NCBI GenBank assembly: GCA_037893225.1
Contig: JAZGUH010000209.1
Coordinates: forward strand, 434,001 to 498,000
Reading direction: 5' to 3'
DNA from: Hippasteria phrygiana
Taxonomy: Eukaryota; Echinodermata; Asteroidea; Valvatida; Goniasteridae
DNA length: 64,000 nucleotides
The notes beneath the pieces were generated by a model, which did not search any database, had not been told where the DNA came from, and saw only the letters and a program-made list of their open reading frames with translations. Positions 13,101 to 21,185 of the stretch are shown here, piece after piece (position 1 is the first letter of the stretch; every line of letters begins with the position of its first letter). A program made the translations under genes and the position numbers.

Positions 13101-14240
13101 ATAAAACCTAGGGCAATTAAGAACAATATTAATCAATCGAAAAATCATTAAGTAAAAAATACAGAATGCAAAATAAAGTTTTATAGGTTGAATGGTACTA
13201 CATGTACTGTACATATGTATAAAGTACTAGGTTGAATAGTACTATAAAAATACACACAAATATCACAGTAAAAACAGATTAAAATAAATGGATACATGTA
13301 GATACTCCAACAGATGAACTAACCTCCCCACCCCCCCCCACTAACCTCCCCCCCCCCCCACTAACCTCCCCACCCCCCCCCCCCCTCAACATGCTCAAAG
13401 TATATTCAAAAGATACAGAAATAATGATATGCAGATACAAACTGCCTGCAAGCTGGAATGACCAGAAAAAATATACATGTATACATGTACATTGAACAAG
13501 TTAGGAGGGCCCCGACGTCTCAACCCCATCAGAAATCCCTCTCAAGGCTAGATTTGGTGCCCGAGAAAGACTCCAATGGGATCAAAACGACACACCCACC
13601 CAGCCCTAATCAGAAAAAATTATTAATCAATCATGATCGAATACATTTTTTATTTATTTTTTTACATTATTTTATTCTACTTTTTAACCCCTTGAGTACG
13701 GTTATTATCAGGAGGCGCCAGGGTGCCAAGGCGGCCTGTGCAGCCAAGCTAAACGGACACAATGTACTTATGCAGTCAAGCGTAACATACACAATAATCC
13801 AACAATGGATTGAAACTGCACAAATAGCAGCTGTCATCCAGCCTGGTGGCACTGTTTTTTTTTTTTCGCCATTTGGCGTCATCCGTACGCAAGGGGTTAA
13901 TGATCTTTCCCAAAACAGGTATTTTAATTATTTTGTACCTCCAATGCAATGTGTTTGTTTCACCAAGGAATCCTTTTCACACAAAGACAGACCACACAGA
14001 CTTCGGCTCAGGTCCTCAGTTGTATTACAGATCAAGTAGTGGGGGTGGCGGGCAAAGACTTTGCGAAGACATGAAAACGTACCACAATTTGGTGCGAATT
14101 TTACTCACATAGATATCGCCAGCATTGAATCGGTGCTTGAGGTTCTGCAAGAAGGCATCTTCAGTCAGCGGGTCGAGGAGCACGCAGTCTCCCACACCCA
14201 CCATGTTGTCCAAGATGTTCTTGGAGTGTCCATTCTCCAT
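1029..14240 (-). CDS. MYO1B: Class I unconventional myosin (Myo1a/b-like), first seven coding exons, partial
   Basis: Actin-based, single-headed motor that links membranes to the cortical cytoskeleton. Seven coding exons are visible on the minus strand: 14109-14240, 8067-8182, 6429-6523, 4037-4141, 3387-3433, 1767-1830 and 1029-1127. Together they give 219 codons plus one base with no frame break; every junction has AG/GT signals and matching phase. Visible in order: N-terminal [15 protein letters not shown], the VISVNPYK strand, the P-loop [28 protein letters not shown], switch [17 protein letters not shown], and LLEKSRVV. The absence of an SH3-like N-terminal extension and the [11 protein letters not shown] loop favour the Myo1a/Myo1b group over Myo1c or Myo1d. 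Actin-binding site, IQ motifs and TH1 tail lie beyond position 1. Introns are full of short transposons. Confidence 0.92.
1298..1701 (-). mobile_element. TTAA-flanked MITE family A, copy 1 (404 bp)
   Basis: Bounded by TTAA at 1298-1301 and 1698-1701, in myosin intron 6. Its reverse complement aligns along its length with the copy at 55044-55439: terminal GTATACACTATTTGCTTTTG, TGCTGTAATTTTC, a block with GTTTTGTGTGCATAGATG, and a central palindrome at about 1451-1477 (GATTGTCGGCCGACAATC). No reading frame of note; non-autonomous. Confidence 0.75.
1767..1830 (-). CDS. MYO1B: Myosin-I exon 6
   Basis: Encodes [20 protein letters not shown] plus N, the conserved strand after switch I. Acceptor CAG at 1831-1833, donor GTAAGT at 1761-1766; phase 0 in, phase 1 out. 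Confidence 0.94.
2361..2578. mobile_element. hAT-like MITE family 1, copy 1 (218 bp)
   Basis: Perfect terminal inverted repeats CAGTGTTGTAGTC and GACTACAACACTG. The 8-bp sequence ATCAGTTG occurs directly on both sides (2353-2360 and 2579-2586), the duplication size expected of hAT transposition. Related copies with other duplications are at 39694 and 59158. Lies in myosin intron 5. Confidence 0.88.
3387..3433 (-). CDS. MYO1B: Myosin-I exon 5 (switch I)
   Basis: Short 47-base exon encoding the end of A plus [22 protein letters not shown] is the switch I nucleotide-sensing loop and is intact. Acceptor CAG at 3434-3436, donor GTAAGT at 3381-3386. Confidence 0.95.
4037..4141 (-). CDS. MYO1B: Myosin-I exon 4 (helix after P-loop)
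   Basis: Encodes the E split with exon 3, then [20 protein letters not shown] and the LLQSNPVLE motif. The [12 protein letters not shown] segment is characteristic of class I motors. Acceptor CAG at 4142-4144, donor GTAACC at 4031-4036; phase 1 in, phase 1 out. Confidence 0.95.
4512..4553. repeat. Short palindrome of ACTACAAAATACTACT type
   Basis: AGTACTACAGAATACTACT is followed after a few bases by its inverted counterpart AGTAGTATTTTGTAGCACT (allowing mismatches). It uses the same terminal sequence as the element at 4605-4917, so it looks like a second, collapsed copy. Confidence 0.5.
4605..4917. mobile_element. TIR element, 313 bp, ends ACTACAAAATACTACT
   Basis: Left end carries ACTACAAAATACTACT (4612-4627), right end its inverted copy AGTAGTATTTTGTAGCT (4899-4914). 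AT-rich interior without a recognisable transposase. Located in myosin intron 3. Confidence 0.6.
5348..6269. mobile_element. pogo/Tigger-like non-autonomous DNA element, 922 bp
   Basis: Ends are inverted copies starting CAGTCGACTCTCG and ending CGAGAGTCGACTG. TA flanks both ends (5346-5347 and 6270-6271), the target used by Tc1/mariner-pogo transposons. Further copies of the end motif lie just inside each end (around 5460-5493 and 6205-6225). No transposase frame is intact. An internal direct duplication lies at 5577-5720. Confidence 0.8.
5577..5720. repeat. Direct duplication inside the pogo-like element
   Basis: Two diverged copies of a stretch containing GCGGTTTTCACTCC, followed in each by a CTGTTTGTGTCTC-like stretch and a GCCGCTA end, lie head to tail about 85 bp apart. 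Confidence 0.6.
6429..6523 (-). CDS. MYO1B: Myosin-I exon 3 (P-loop)
   Basis: Encodes [20 protein letters not shown] then [19 protein letters not shown] is the Walker A ATP-binding loop and is intact. Acceptor CAG at 6524-6526, donor GTAAGC at 6423-6428; the split codons with exons 2 and 4 give I and E as expected for the family. Confidence 0.97.
6568..6592. repeat. AC microsatellite
   Basis: A short (AC)n run next to the MITE that begins near 6588; a similar (AC)n run lies at its other end (6782-6800). Confidence 0.85.
6588..6787. mobile_element. MITE with GCAATCGTGGACC ends, copy 1
   Basis: Almost identical over about 196 bp to 42014-42209. Inverted ends contain GCAATC(A/G)TGGACC on the left and GGTCCACGATTGC on the right. 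Inside is a second inverted pair around CACGATTTTCAATCGTGG. In myosin intron 2. Confidence 0.8.
6930..7150 (-). mobile_element. Partial inverted copy of hAT-like element at 23558
   Basis: Starts GGGCTGTCCCGAATATACCG and matches the reverse complement of the right part of 23558-24003, including the TTCGAATATTCG-type repeats and the AACAATAAAC block. The rest of the element is not recognisable beyond about 7150. Confidence 0.65.
7340..8047. mobile_element. hAT-like element rich in GATTTAAATC motifs, 708 bp
   Basis: Begins CAGGGTTGTTTGATTTAAAT and ends with the inverted TTTTTATTAACCCTG. Both ends are arrays of GATTTAAATC-like units. Flanking 8-mers CTTTTTGA and GTTTTTGC agree at six positions, consistent with an old hAT duplication. 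No transposase seen. It ends only 19 bp from myosin exon 2. Confidence 0.65.
8067..8182 (-). CDS. MYO1B: Myosin-I exon 2
   Basis: Encodes [20 protein letters not shown] then [18 protein letters not shown] plus two bases. [13 protein letters not shown] is a standard myosin head strand. Donor GTGAGT at 8061-8066; the acceptor CAG lies at 8183-8185. Confidence 0.95.
8186..9825. other. Myosin intron 1, AT-rich part
   Basis: No exon or defined element recognised. Contains many TACATGTACATG-type microsatellite patches, the longest a (TACATG)n run at about 9528-9556. Confidence 0.5.
9826..10010. repeat. Minisatellite of about 57 bp, three to four units
   Basis: CTGCAAAGAAATG(C/T)GC followed by AAAATGTGTGACATC(G/C)CAAA recurs in tandem with shortening of the later units. 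It creates an apparent reading frame on both strands, which is only a consequence of the repeat. Confidence 0.75.
11594..12500. mobile_element. hAT-like element, 907 bp, ends CAGTGTTCTCC
   Basis: Inverted ends CAGTGTTCTCC and GGAGAACACTG. GGAGCC directly abuts both ends (11588-11593, 12501-12506), a likely remnant of an 8-bp duplication. Sub-terminal tracts repeat GCCGCCC(C/T)GCTAAAATT. Interior contains a nested hairpin at 12055-12253. No transposase frame. Confidence 0.72.
12055..12253. mobile_element. Near-perfect hairpin element, 199 bp, nested
   Basis: Left arm starts TAGTCTTGGTTCCAAGACGT, right arm ends with the inverted ACGTCTTGGAACCAAGACTA. The arms stay paired through the (AC)n/(GT)n tracts to a short loop near 12154. 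Its ends resemble those of the element at 30230-30693. Confidence 0.75.
12501..13320. other. Myosin intron 1, unresolved
   Basis: No exon or bounded element recognised. A 135-codon open stretch on the minus strand (12807-13214) is hydrophobic, low in complexity and unlike any family I know, so it is not called as a gene. Confidence 0.45.
13321..13388. repeat. C-rich tract with CTAACCTCCCC units
   Basis: Long runs of C interrupted by CACTAACCTCC, three units. One of many C or G homopolymer runs in the window (others near 6099, 11416, 16097, 19807, 20386, 21016, 40507). Confidence 0.8.
13684..13900 (+). mobile_element. TTAA-flanked MITE family B, copy (217 bp)
   Basis: Flanked by TTAA at 13684-13687 and 13897-13900. 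Left end CCCCTTGAGTACGG and right end CCGTACGCAAGGGG are inverted copies. Interior shares TACACAATAATCCAACAATG with the copy at 47713. TTAA target choice and CCC termini are typical of piggyBac-type elements. Confidence 0.85.
14109..14240 (-). CDS. MYO1B: Myosin-I exon 1 (start codon)
   Basis: ATG at 14238-14240 opens [20 protein letters not shown] and runs to AGDIY, 44 codons. Length before DNMVGVGD matches short class I N-termini, which supports this Met as the start. Donor GTGAGT at 14103-14108. Sequence upstream stays open for a few codons without another ATG, so a non-coding first exon further upstream is likely. Confidence 0.9.
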
Positions 14241-14589
14241 CTTGGTCTTGCAGGGGGAGAGGTCCTTCACGGACCTCTTCTACTTGAGATGAAAGCACGT
14301 TTAGCAGATTCTCTTGTGGCTGAAAAGATCTGTTGAGATAATTCATGTAACAGAAAGTTATTATGGACAAACTGACCATTTTGTGCCCACAAGTTCTTCA
14401 AGTTCGGAGTTTAATTCCAAAACAATGACTTTACATGTACATCAAAAAAACTAGGAAAAAAAAGAGTTCAAATCTGGACTTGGCTAGAGGCCTGGATTGA
14501 ATGTACGTGTGTACTGTACATACCTGTACATGTACATGTAGACTTGGTGATGGAATCCAATCCATAGTATTTTGTTAATGTGATACTTA

Positions 14590-14958
14590 AAGGCCAAAAA
14601 AAATAGTTGTGTTGCCCTCCGCGACCGACCCTAAAAGTCACAAAAGTCGAGTCACGTTTATTTTAGTTGTTTGTTTTTTTAAGGAATTTTCAAAATCTCA
14701 CCTTTTCCCACACAAAATTAATAAGTTTTTATTTAAATCATTGTCTTTAATAAATACAGCTACGACGGCACAATCATGCATTTCGCCTTAAGCTTACTTA
14801 CTGCCTCCCGACTTCCGAGTTACACGACATGTAGAATTATTTTTATGTTTTCATGGATGGTACATGTAGGTAAAAATTAAAATTAAAAATTGACCGACCG
14901 ACCCTCCCTCCCAATTTTTCCTCTTTAAAGGCAACACAAGTTTTGCTTTTTTGGCCTT
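14590..14958. mobile_element. MITE family C, 369 bp, ends AAGGCCAAAAAA
   Basis: Inverted ends AAGGCCAAAAAAAATAGTTG and the reverse of a TTTTTTGGCCTT end, each followed inside by GGGCAACACAA-like sequence and CGACCGACCCT. Related pieces are at 530-575, 49157-49415 and 56365-56490. Confidence 0.72.
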
Positions 14959-17900
14959 ATGGTCTTGGAAACATCTTAAGACCTAGATGAAGCACATGTA
15001 TGCTGGAGTCCAAAATCAAGTCTGGGATGGAGCAAGACCTCGTCAAGTCCAGATTTGAGTCTGTTTTTCCACTTTTGGACTCAAGGTTGCATTGGAATCA
15101 ACCCAGACTGGACTACAGCAACTGGCCCATATTGCAATCACTTGCATGGCTATGATGGAAGGCAATGTACATTGTATACATGTAACATCTACTGTAGACA
15201 TTGATCAGGCAAGGTTAACAACCAAATTACCTGTATAAATAAAATCACAAGGATATGAAACTGGAAGATACACATACATGTATTTATGTATACAGGCAGG
15301 AAATGTACATTGTAATGTACATTTGTAGATACCTGCATTACATGTAAAAAGTTATTGAAACAATGAGCCAGTGCTAGACCGATACGAAATTCAGACTTTC
15401 AATTCTTAATTCAATTTTATGACTCATCTACATGTATACAGGCAGAAAGTGCAGCTGGGAAAAGTCAATGGAGCTTTCTGCATTTAGCTTGAATTATATA
15501 TGCTGCACTCAGAGACCTGCGTTAAGTCTGCCACTTGTAACTCTGCCTCACGTCTGCCAATTGTAACTGCCTCACTGACCATAAATTCTGATGACAGACC
15601 ACAATAAGGCTGGGTCACAATCAATATTTGTGATATTGATCAGTACATGCATGGAGGTATTAAAAAGCTCCATGGTACATGTTAGTATTGGCCACTTGAG
15701 ATGCAGGACACAAACTGGACATGAGAAATCTATCAGTCATATGGGTGGGTCAGTTATTGAGGCAGAAACAAAATCTGCTATTCAGAATGAAAAAGGGCAA
15801 TCATTTTACAAATTCTTGAGGGTTGAGGATCTACAGTGTAGACCTGTGTATTATAAAATCAATTTCACTCAATCCGTAAATTTCAGATGGAATTTCCATT
15901 TGCTTACTAATATTTGTTCAGACTTTGCTCAAATCACTGGACTCGGGTCCAGCAGTCAGTGGATATTTCAAGCCTAATACTTATTTCGCCAACATCAGCC
16001 TAGTGCTCCCACTTGCAATACAGAAATGCGTCCATAAACTGGAACTCAATATAACACATGTCTGCACGTACAAGAACGTGTCCCAACCACAATTTCCCCC
16101 CCCCCCTTTTTTTTTGGGGGGGGGGAGTACATGTATACATGTATGTCATGGATGGTTGGTTTTCATTGGATTGGTGTGTCATCAAATCCACAGCTCATTA
16201 ATTTCTGCATACACTGTGCATCAGCTACTGTGTGTGTAGGTATCCGTCAAAATTTAAATGTCACAGTTACATGTGCAATGTAGTTTTCTAAAGTACATGT
16301 ACATGTATGTGTACGTGTATAACGTGCATGTTGGGAATTTTCTACAAAATAACTGCAAAATTTCAAGATGGTACAACAGATTTATTTATAAGCATTCCAG
16401 TAAAGGCTTGGAAATGGAAACTGTTTTGTCTTGGGATACAATTTATCATTTGTCATTTGATTGGAATTTGGAGTTTAAGATTTTCTTTTATACAGTACAT
16501 TGTATTTCCATTATTTAGCAAGCTGGTTGAGGAATTGAGGTATACTTAGGCGTGTTGGGGAATTAAAAAAATACATTGCCGGCTATACATGCATTATAGA
16601 AACACCTCCAAATGAGCGTCATGGATGTTACATCTGCAGGCACGTCATAGATGTTACACATTTGAATTTTCAACATTCACAGTTGATAACCCAAAAAGTA
16701 ATAGGCTCGCTGCAGCTCCTATCAGTTTTTATAAATGTCTGTTCATCAACTACATGTTTTATTTTCCCATTTATTGCAATAAAATGAATTTTCATTTTTA
16801 GTCACAAGGGGACATTGACATGGAATTGTTCACAGGCAGTATAGCTTCACAATCCGACTATTTCCCACAACATTCAACAATCAGCATGCAGTATATACAC
16901 TTGTTCATTGGAGAACAAACATTCTTTCATGCACACACACCCCAAAAAATGCAAAGCAAATACCTGAAGTGGGGCAAGTTGGTCAAGGCAAACAGAAAGT
17001 ACCAACCAGTGTGATCAGGGTAGGGAATCTTCTCTAACAACCTCTAATAAGGTGTACGATTTCACCCCAGCAACCTTTAGTCACAGAAGTTGAACCAAAT
17101 GAGGGCCCCTGGTTGAACCCTGGTTGAACTTTGTGACAAGGTCAAATAAATGATCCCCCACAAGCCACTGACTTGTTGCTCCAATATTTTCACAGACCAA
17201 ATCCCAGTTTACTATTACAAGAAGGGGGTGCATCACTCATATCAATGTATATGTGTACATTCTGGGTTACTTGTACATGTACTGTGCCATGCTCAATACC
17301 AGTAAGAATAGACTTAATAAGCCTATTTCACATGACCATTGGAAACACAGGTCCCGTGCAATGAAATCGCATCGATGTCATCAAACGTGCCGTGTGAAAG
17401 TGTCTCTGTCACCAAATCGCATGGGTCCCGTGCGGTTCTTGACAGAGATCGAGAACACTTCCAAAATTTCGCATTGATGCGACATCCGTGTGACGATTAC
17501 CGAGATTGGTCGTGTGAATGTATAGATGCCATTTTCGCAAGGATACTGTGCAGTAAAATCGCCTTTACACATGTACAGTTTGCTGTTTGGCTTTTGTAAA
17601 CACAAATTTCTTCAGTTCTGATTGGTGAGTTGCTGCGTAATGAGATTTGTGTAGGACAACAGTAGATTCTTTGTAAATAAACAATGCTTCGTTAGTGTTG
17701 CTGTTTATTAACAGCAATTTTTTTCAAAGTTGTCTTGTACATTTACATCCTCTTTGTATAATCGACGTTAAAACACAAAAACTATGTACACGTGATATTT
17801 TCTACATGTAGGTCACAGTACCGTAAGTTTACATCCAAAATCCGTTAAAATAGAAAAAGGAGATGGTTCATTTTTAAAAGGGGAAAAAACTTATTTTACA

Positions 17901-18156
17901 GAATTTTTAACAGTGCGGGAAAATAACTTATTATTTTCTTTTTATTATTTCGGATTAAAAAGACTCCAATATTACACAAATTCAAAAATTAAATAGGATA
18001 GAATACAATTATATATTGCAAGATCATGATGCACACAGCTGTGATTGGTCAATTGCCAAAGTGGGCTTTCACCATTAAACCCTCTAACTGTGGAGGTACC
18101 AGGATGGACAAGCCAGTGGAACAATTACTATGAAAATATTTGTAGAACAAACTATA
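14959..18156. other. Intergenic stretch, 3.2 kb
   Basis: No exon with splice signals and no bounded element recognised. Contains scattered ACATGTACATGT patches and a C-run/G-run pair near 16097-16128 that could fold. Open stretches such as 15591-15977 look like chance. Confidence 0.45.
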
Positions 18157-18897
18157 GGTCTTTTCACACAGCGAAAAATCTGTGTTGTACACACCGCAGG
18201 TCCGACCTGTGTTCATAATAGACTGACCTTTTCACACTACAACATTTCAACACGGCACTGACCCGTGTAGAGTGCTCAAACCGTGTCGAAACTAACCCTG
18301 CTCGGGAGGTGGGTTGAGAACTCTCGACCCGTGTAGAGAAGTTCGACCCGTGTTGAAAGTCATAGTATGAACACCTCTGGGTTGAGTTCTACCCGTGCAA
18401 CCCCGGATCGGAATAAGTGTACACTGTACATGTACATGTAGTTGTTAATTTAGCAACAAACAAATACCTTTGACCTGCGGCATTGTGCCATCAAATCACG
18501 TTTCACCCTTCAGAAGTACCTTCGACGATGTACATAATGTAGCATCATTTTCCGACTTTGTGTGTGCTCTGTTACGGGCCCTTTTCTTTTGTAAGATCTG
18601 ATAAACTGAAGGGGCTGCCATGCTGTATCGACAGTGGAGTGACGCGCTGCAATGCAGTATGGGGGATTTTCCAATTCGAACCGTAACGGCCGGCCGTGTG
18701 TGTAGTGTGAAACGATCGCACAATACACGGGTCGAAACATTACACGTGTAGCGCAAATGCTGGTGTTGCGTTGAGTAGTGTGAAAAGGCAGCGTAATTGA
18801 CCCATGTCAACATTTTAAGTCGTCTACACAGGTTGGACCCGTGTAGATTTCGACACGGGTTAAACGTACATCTACATGTACACGGTGTGAAAACGCC
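18157..18897. mobile_element. TIR element, about 741 bp, ends near GG(C/T)CTTTTCACAC
   Basis: Left end GGTCTTTTCACACAGCG pairs with right end CGGTGTGAAAACGCC. Sub-terminal regions repeat GACCCGTGTAGA-like motifs in both orientations. The ends resemble PIF/Harbinger or ISL2EU types, but no target duplication was found, so the superfamily is open. Confidence 0.55.
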
Positions 18898-18899
18898 TC

Positions 18900-19080
18900 A
18901 TGAGTACATGAAGCAACAGATCTCCGGTGAGAGAGTGATTGTAAGGATGAGCCCAACTCTTCTCCAACCAAATTAACAATGCGCTTCTGTATTCTATCTA
19001 ATAAAGATAAGTGACAAGCAGAAGCAACAGCCCAGATGTGGGAACAAGACTCCATGCAGAGTCTGAGACACAATGGAAGT
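18900..19080 (-). pseudogene. LINE ORF2 remnant (reverse-transcriptase C-terminal region)
   Basis: The minus strand reads MESCSHIWAVASACHLSLLD, RIQKRIVNLVG and LQSLSHRRSVAS. H(I/L)W..AS..HLSLLDRIQ and LSHRR are typical of the region after the reverse transcriptase in CR1/L2-type non-LTR retrotransposons. Truncated on both sides. Confidence 0.75.
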
Positions 19081-19375
19081 ATGCAGGGCTATAGATACGT
19101 TCAGGAAATACGGAACTGAAACAAGGATGTGCACATTATCAATGTAAAGAGACGGACAATTGAAGAAAAAAACACTCAAACGGCAACACGGAATTGAGAA
19201 AATGAACAGGGGGTGTTGTCATGGAGATGAGTTGCAGGTTGTCTGAGACCATTTCCTACTGTTTGTCTGATATCAACTTTGTAAATGCTGTGCACGCACA
19301 TTTTATTTTCATTTTTAAAGTTCCTCTTCCATTACAACATGATCAAGGAATATAGATGTTATTACTTATTTCTTT

Positions 19376-19473
19376 ACATTTTCAAAGTGAACAAAGATAA
19401 CTGGCAGGAGATTCGAACCTGCGACCTCCGGAATACCATACCGGCGCTCTTCTAACTGAGCTATCTTGCCCCA
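19376..19473 (-). mobile_element. tRNA-derived SINE head, copy 1
   Basis: On the minus strand the A box TAGCTCAGTTAGAAGAGC (19446-19463) and B box GGTTCGAATC (19410-19419) are spaced as in a tRNA, with a mismatched acceptor stem and an anticodon-like GGT. The following CAGTTATCTTTGTTCACT is shared with the copy at 48873, which shows a SINE rather than a tRNA gene. Confidence 0.72.
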
Positions 19474-20997
19474 TGTTGGCGGTCTCCCAAATTGTGGGTG
19501 TCTTTGTTCGGGTGTGCGCTAGTCAGAAGTCTTCATCATGAGACAGTATTGCTGTCATTAACAGTACCATGCAGGTGAAAATAAAAGAGCAAAGCATCAT
19601 GCCGTTGTCAAGAAAAGGAAGGTGGACTCCCTTTTTACTTCTATTTTTAGATCACGCCCGGCAATATTTCCAAGATGACTATTTTTTTCACGATGGCTTT
19701 TAATCATTGAAGCTTACCCAAAATCAATTCAAAACATGTCGTGAATCAACTATCGGACATTTCCTCTCTTCCCCTTGTAATTTTATGACACTTTTGGCAG
19801 AAAGACCCCCCCCCCCCCAAAAAAAAAAGCATCTGGCTGCTAAAAAGTAAGCAGGCGGGGAAGCTAAACATTTTGTTTTATTTAGGGCGTAATCTAAATA
19901 TAAGCAACAACTAAATAAAACAAGGACACCTCCCATATTGATTATTTTTTTCCCCAATGCACAGTGCCGCATAGAATTTCCAGAACATTAAAAGCATTGC
20001 GTACATAATATTTAAATCTGGGCCTACACATGGTAATGCTACAACTGCCATTTTATTAAATTTGTGTAAGATGCATGCCATCTCATTTTGTTACTGGTAT
20101 ACATACATGTACATACATTAAAAAATACTCGCGTGCATCTATTCTGACATTTACAAATGAACATGTATACGGATTGAATTTTGTGCCCATTTTGTCCAAT
20201 GGTTTCTGAAGCCTGTTCAAAGGTGAAGTTTGTATTGACACTAATAATTAGAGTCAGAACCTCGCCCCATACATTGTGTAAAGTATTCTGGGTTGCTATA
20301 GTATACAATGTACACGCACACGTCCAAAATTTTCACTCGAGCAAAAACCTATTTGGTATAGATAATTCTAAAAGCTTTTTTTTTTGGGGGGGGGGGGGGG
20401 GGGTGCGCTGCATTTTGCTCTGTAGGTACATGTATCTAATTAAAAATTGATTTATTTTCAAGCAACATACGACACCATCACAAGTAAAACAAAATAAAAA
20501 AATTAAAAAATAGAGAAAGCGTTTATAAAATACTAGCATTCGGAAAACTAAAAAGCAAAATAAATTAATATAACATGTAAAAGGCTAACAAGAAAAAAGT
20601 TTTTAAAATGAAAAAATAAACCACTACGTCTAAATAAACACAAGTGCAAACCGTACAATAAAAAGGCATGTAAAAATCAATACATAAAAAGGACAGACAA
20701 TTAAACATTAATTGAATTATTAAACTTAAACATGGATTTATGTTCAAATTTAAATTTATATCTTAATTAAATCTGTTTCCTAAGGTAAAACTTTATAACA
20801 TTATTTACATACAGGGCTACGGACACGAATTCAGGACGGGTACATAAGTGTCCCCCTAAAACATCACTGTATGTAGTTTTAATACTGAAGAAACCTGTAT
20901 GAGTGCAATCTGAGTTTCATCTGTTCTGTACATGTACATGTCTAGTCTGTGTAGCTGTATGCTCAGATGCAATGCGGCACACGAGCCATACATTCAG
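19474..20997. other. Intergenic stretch
   Basis: No gene recognised. AT-rich part at 20440-20780 consists largely of A/T runs and may be the tail region of a retroelement. A G run of about 17 bases lies near 20387. Confidence 0.4.
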
Positions 20998-21180
20998 CAG
21001 TGGCGGATCTACGGGGGGGGGGGGGGGGGGGTTTGGGGGTTTAAACCCCCCCCCCCCTTGGGCTGAAAAAAAACCAAAATTAACCAGTGTTGGGTTGTCG
21101 AAATTCGGCACGCTGGGGTGTGTAGGCCAATCACCTCAGGTAAACCCCCCCCCCTTAGTGAAAACCTAGATCCGCCCCTG
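20998..21180. mobile_element. MITE with homopolymer arms, 183 bp
   Basis: Ends CAGTGGCGGATCTA and TAGATCCGCCCCTG are inverted copies; TTCAG flanks both sides directly (20993-20997, 21181-21185). Just inside the ends are long G and C runs that can pair. Confidence 0.75.
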
Positions 21181-21185
21181 TTCAG

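Noticed and set aside
12807..13214. 135-codon hydrophobic open frame, minus strand
   Set aside because: Phe/Leu/Cys-rich low-complexity translation of AT-rich DNA, no splice context and no family resemblance.
17310..17590. Possible TIR element with TTTCACATG ends
   Set aside because: The similar ends are in direct, not inverted, orientation, and no boundary duplication was found.
19400..19473. tRNA gene (anticodon-like GGT) on the minus strand
   Set aside because: A and B boxes are good, but the acceptor stem does not pair, and the downstream body is shared with 48873-48976, so it is a SINE.
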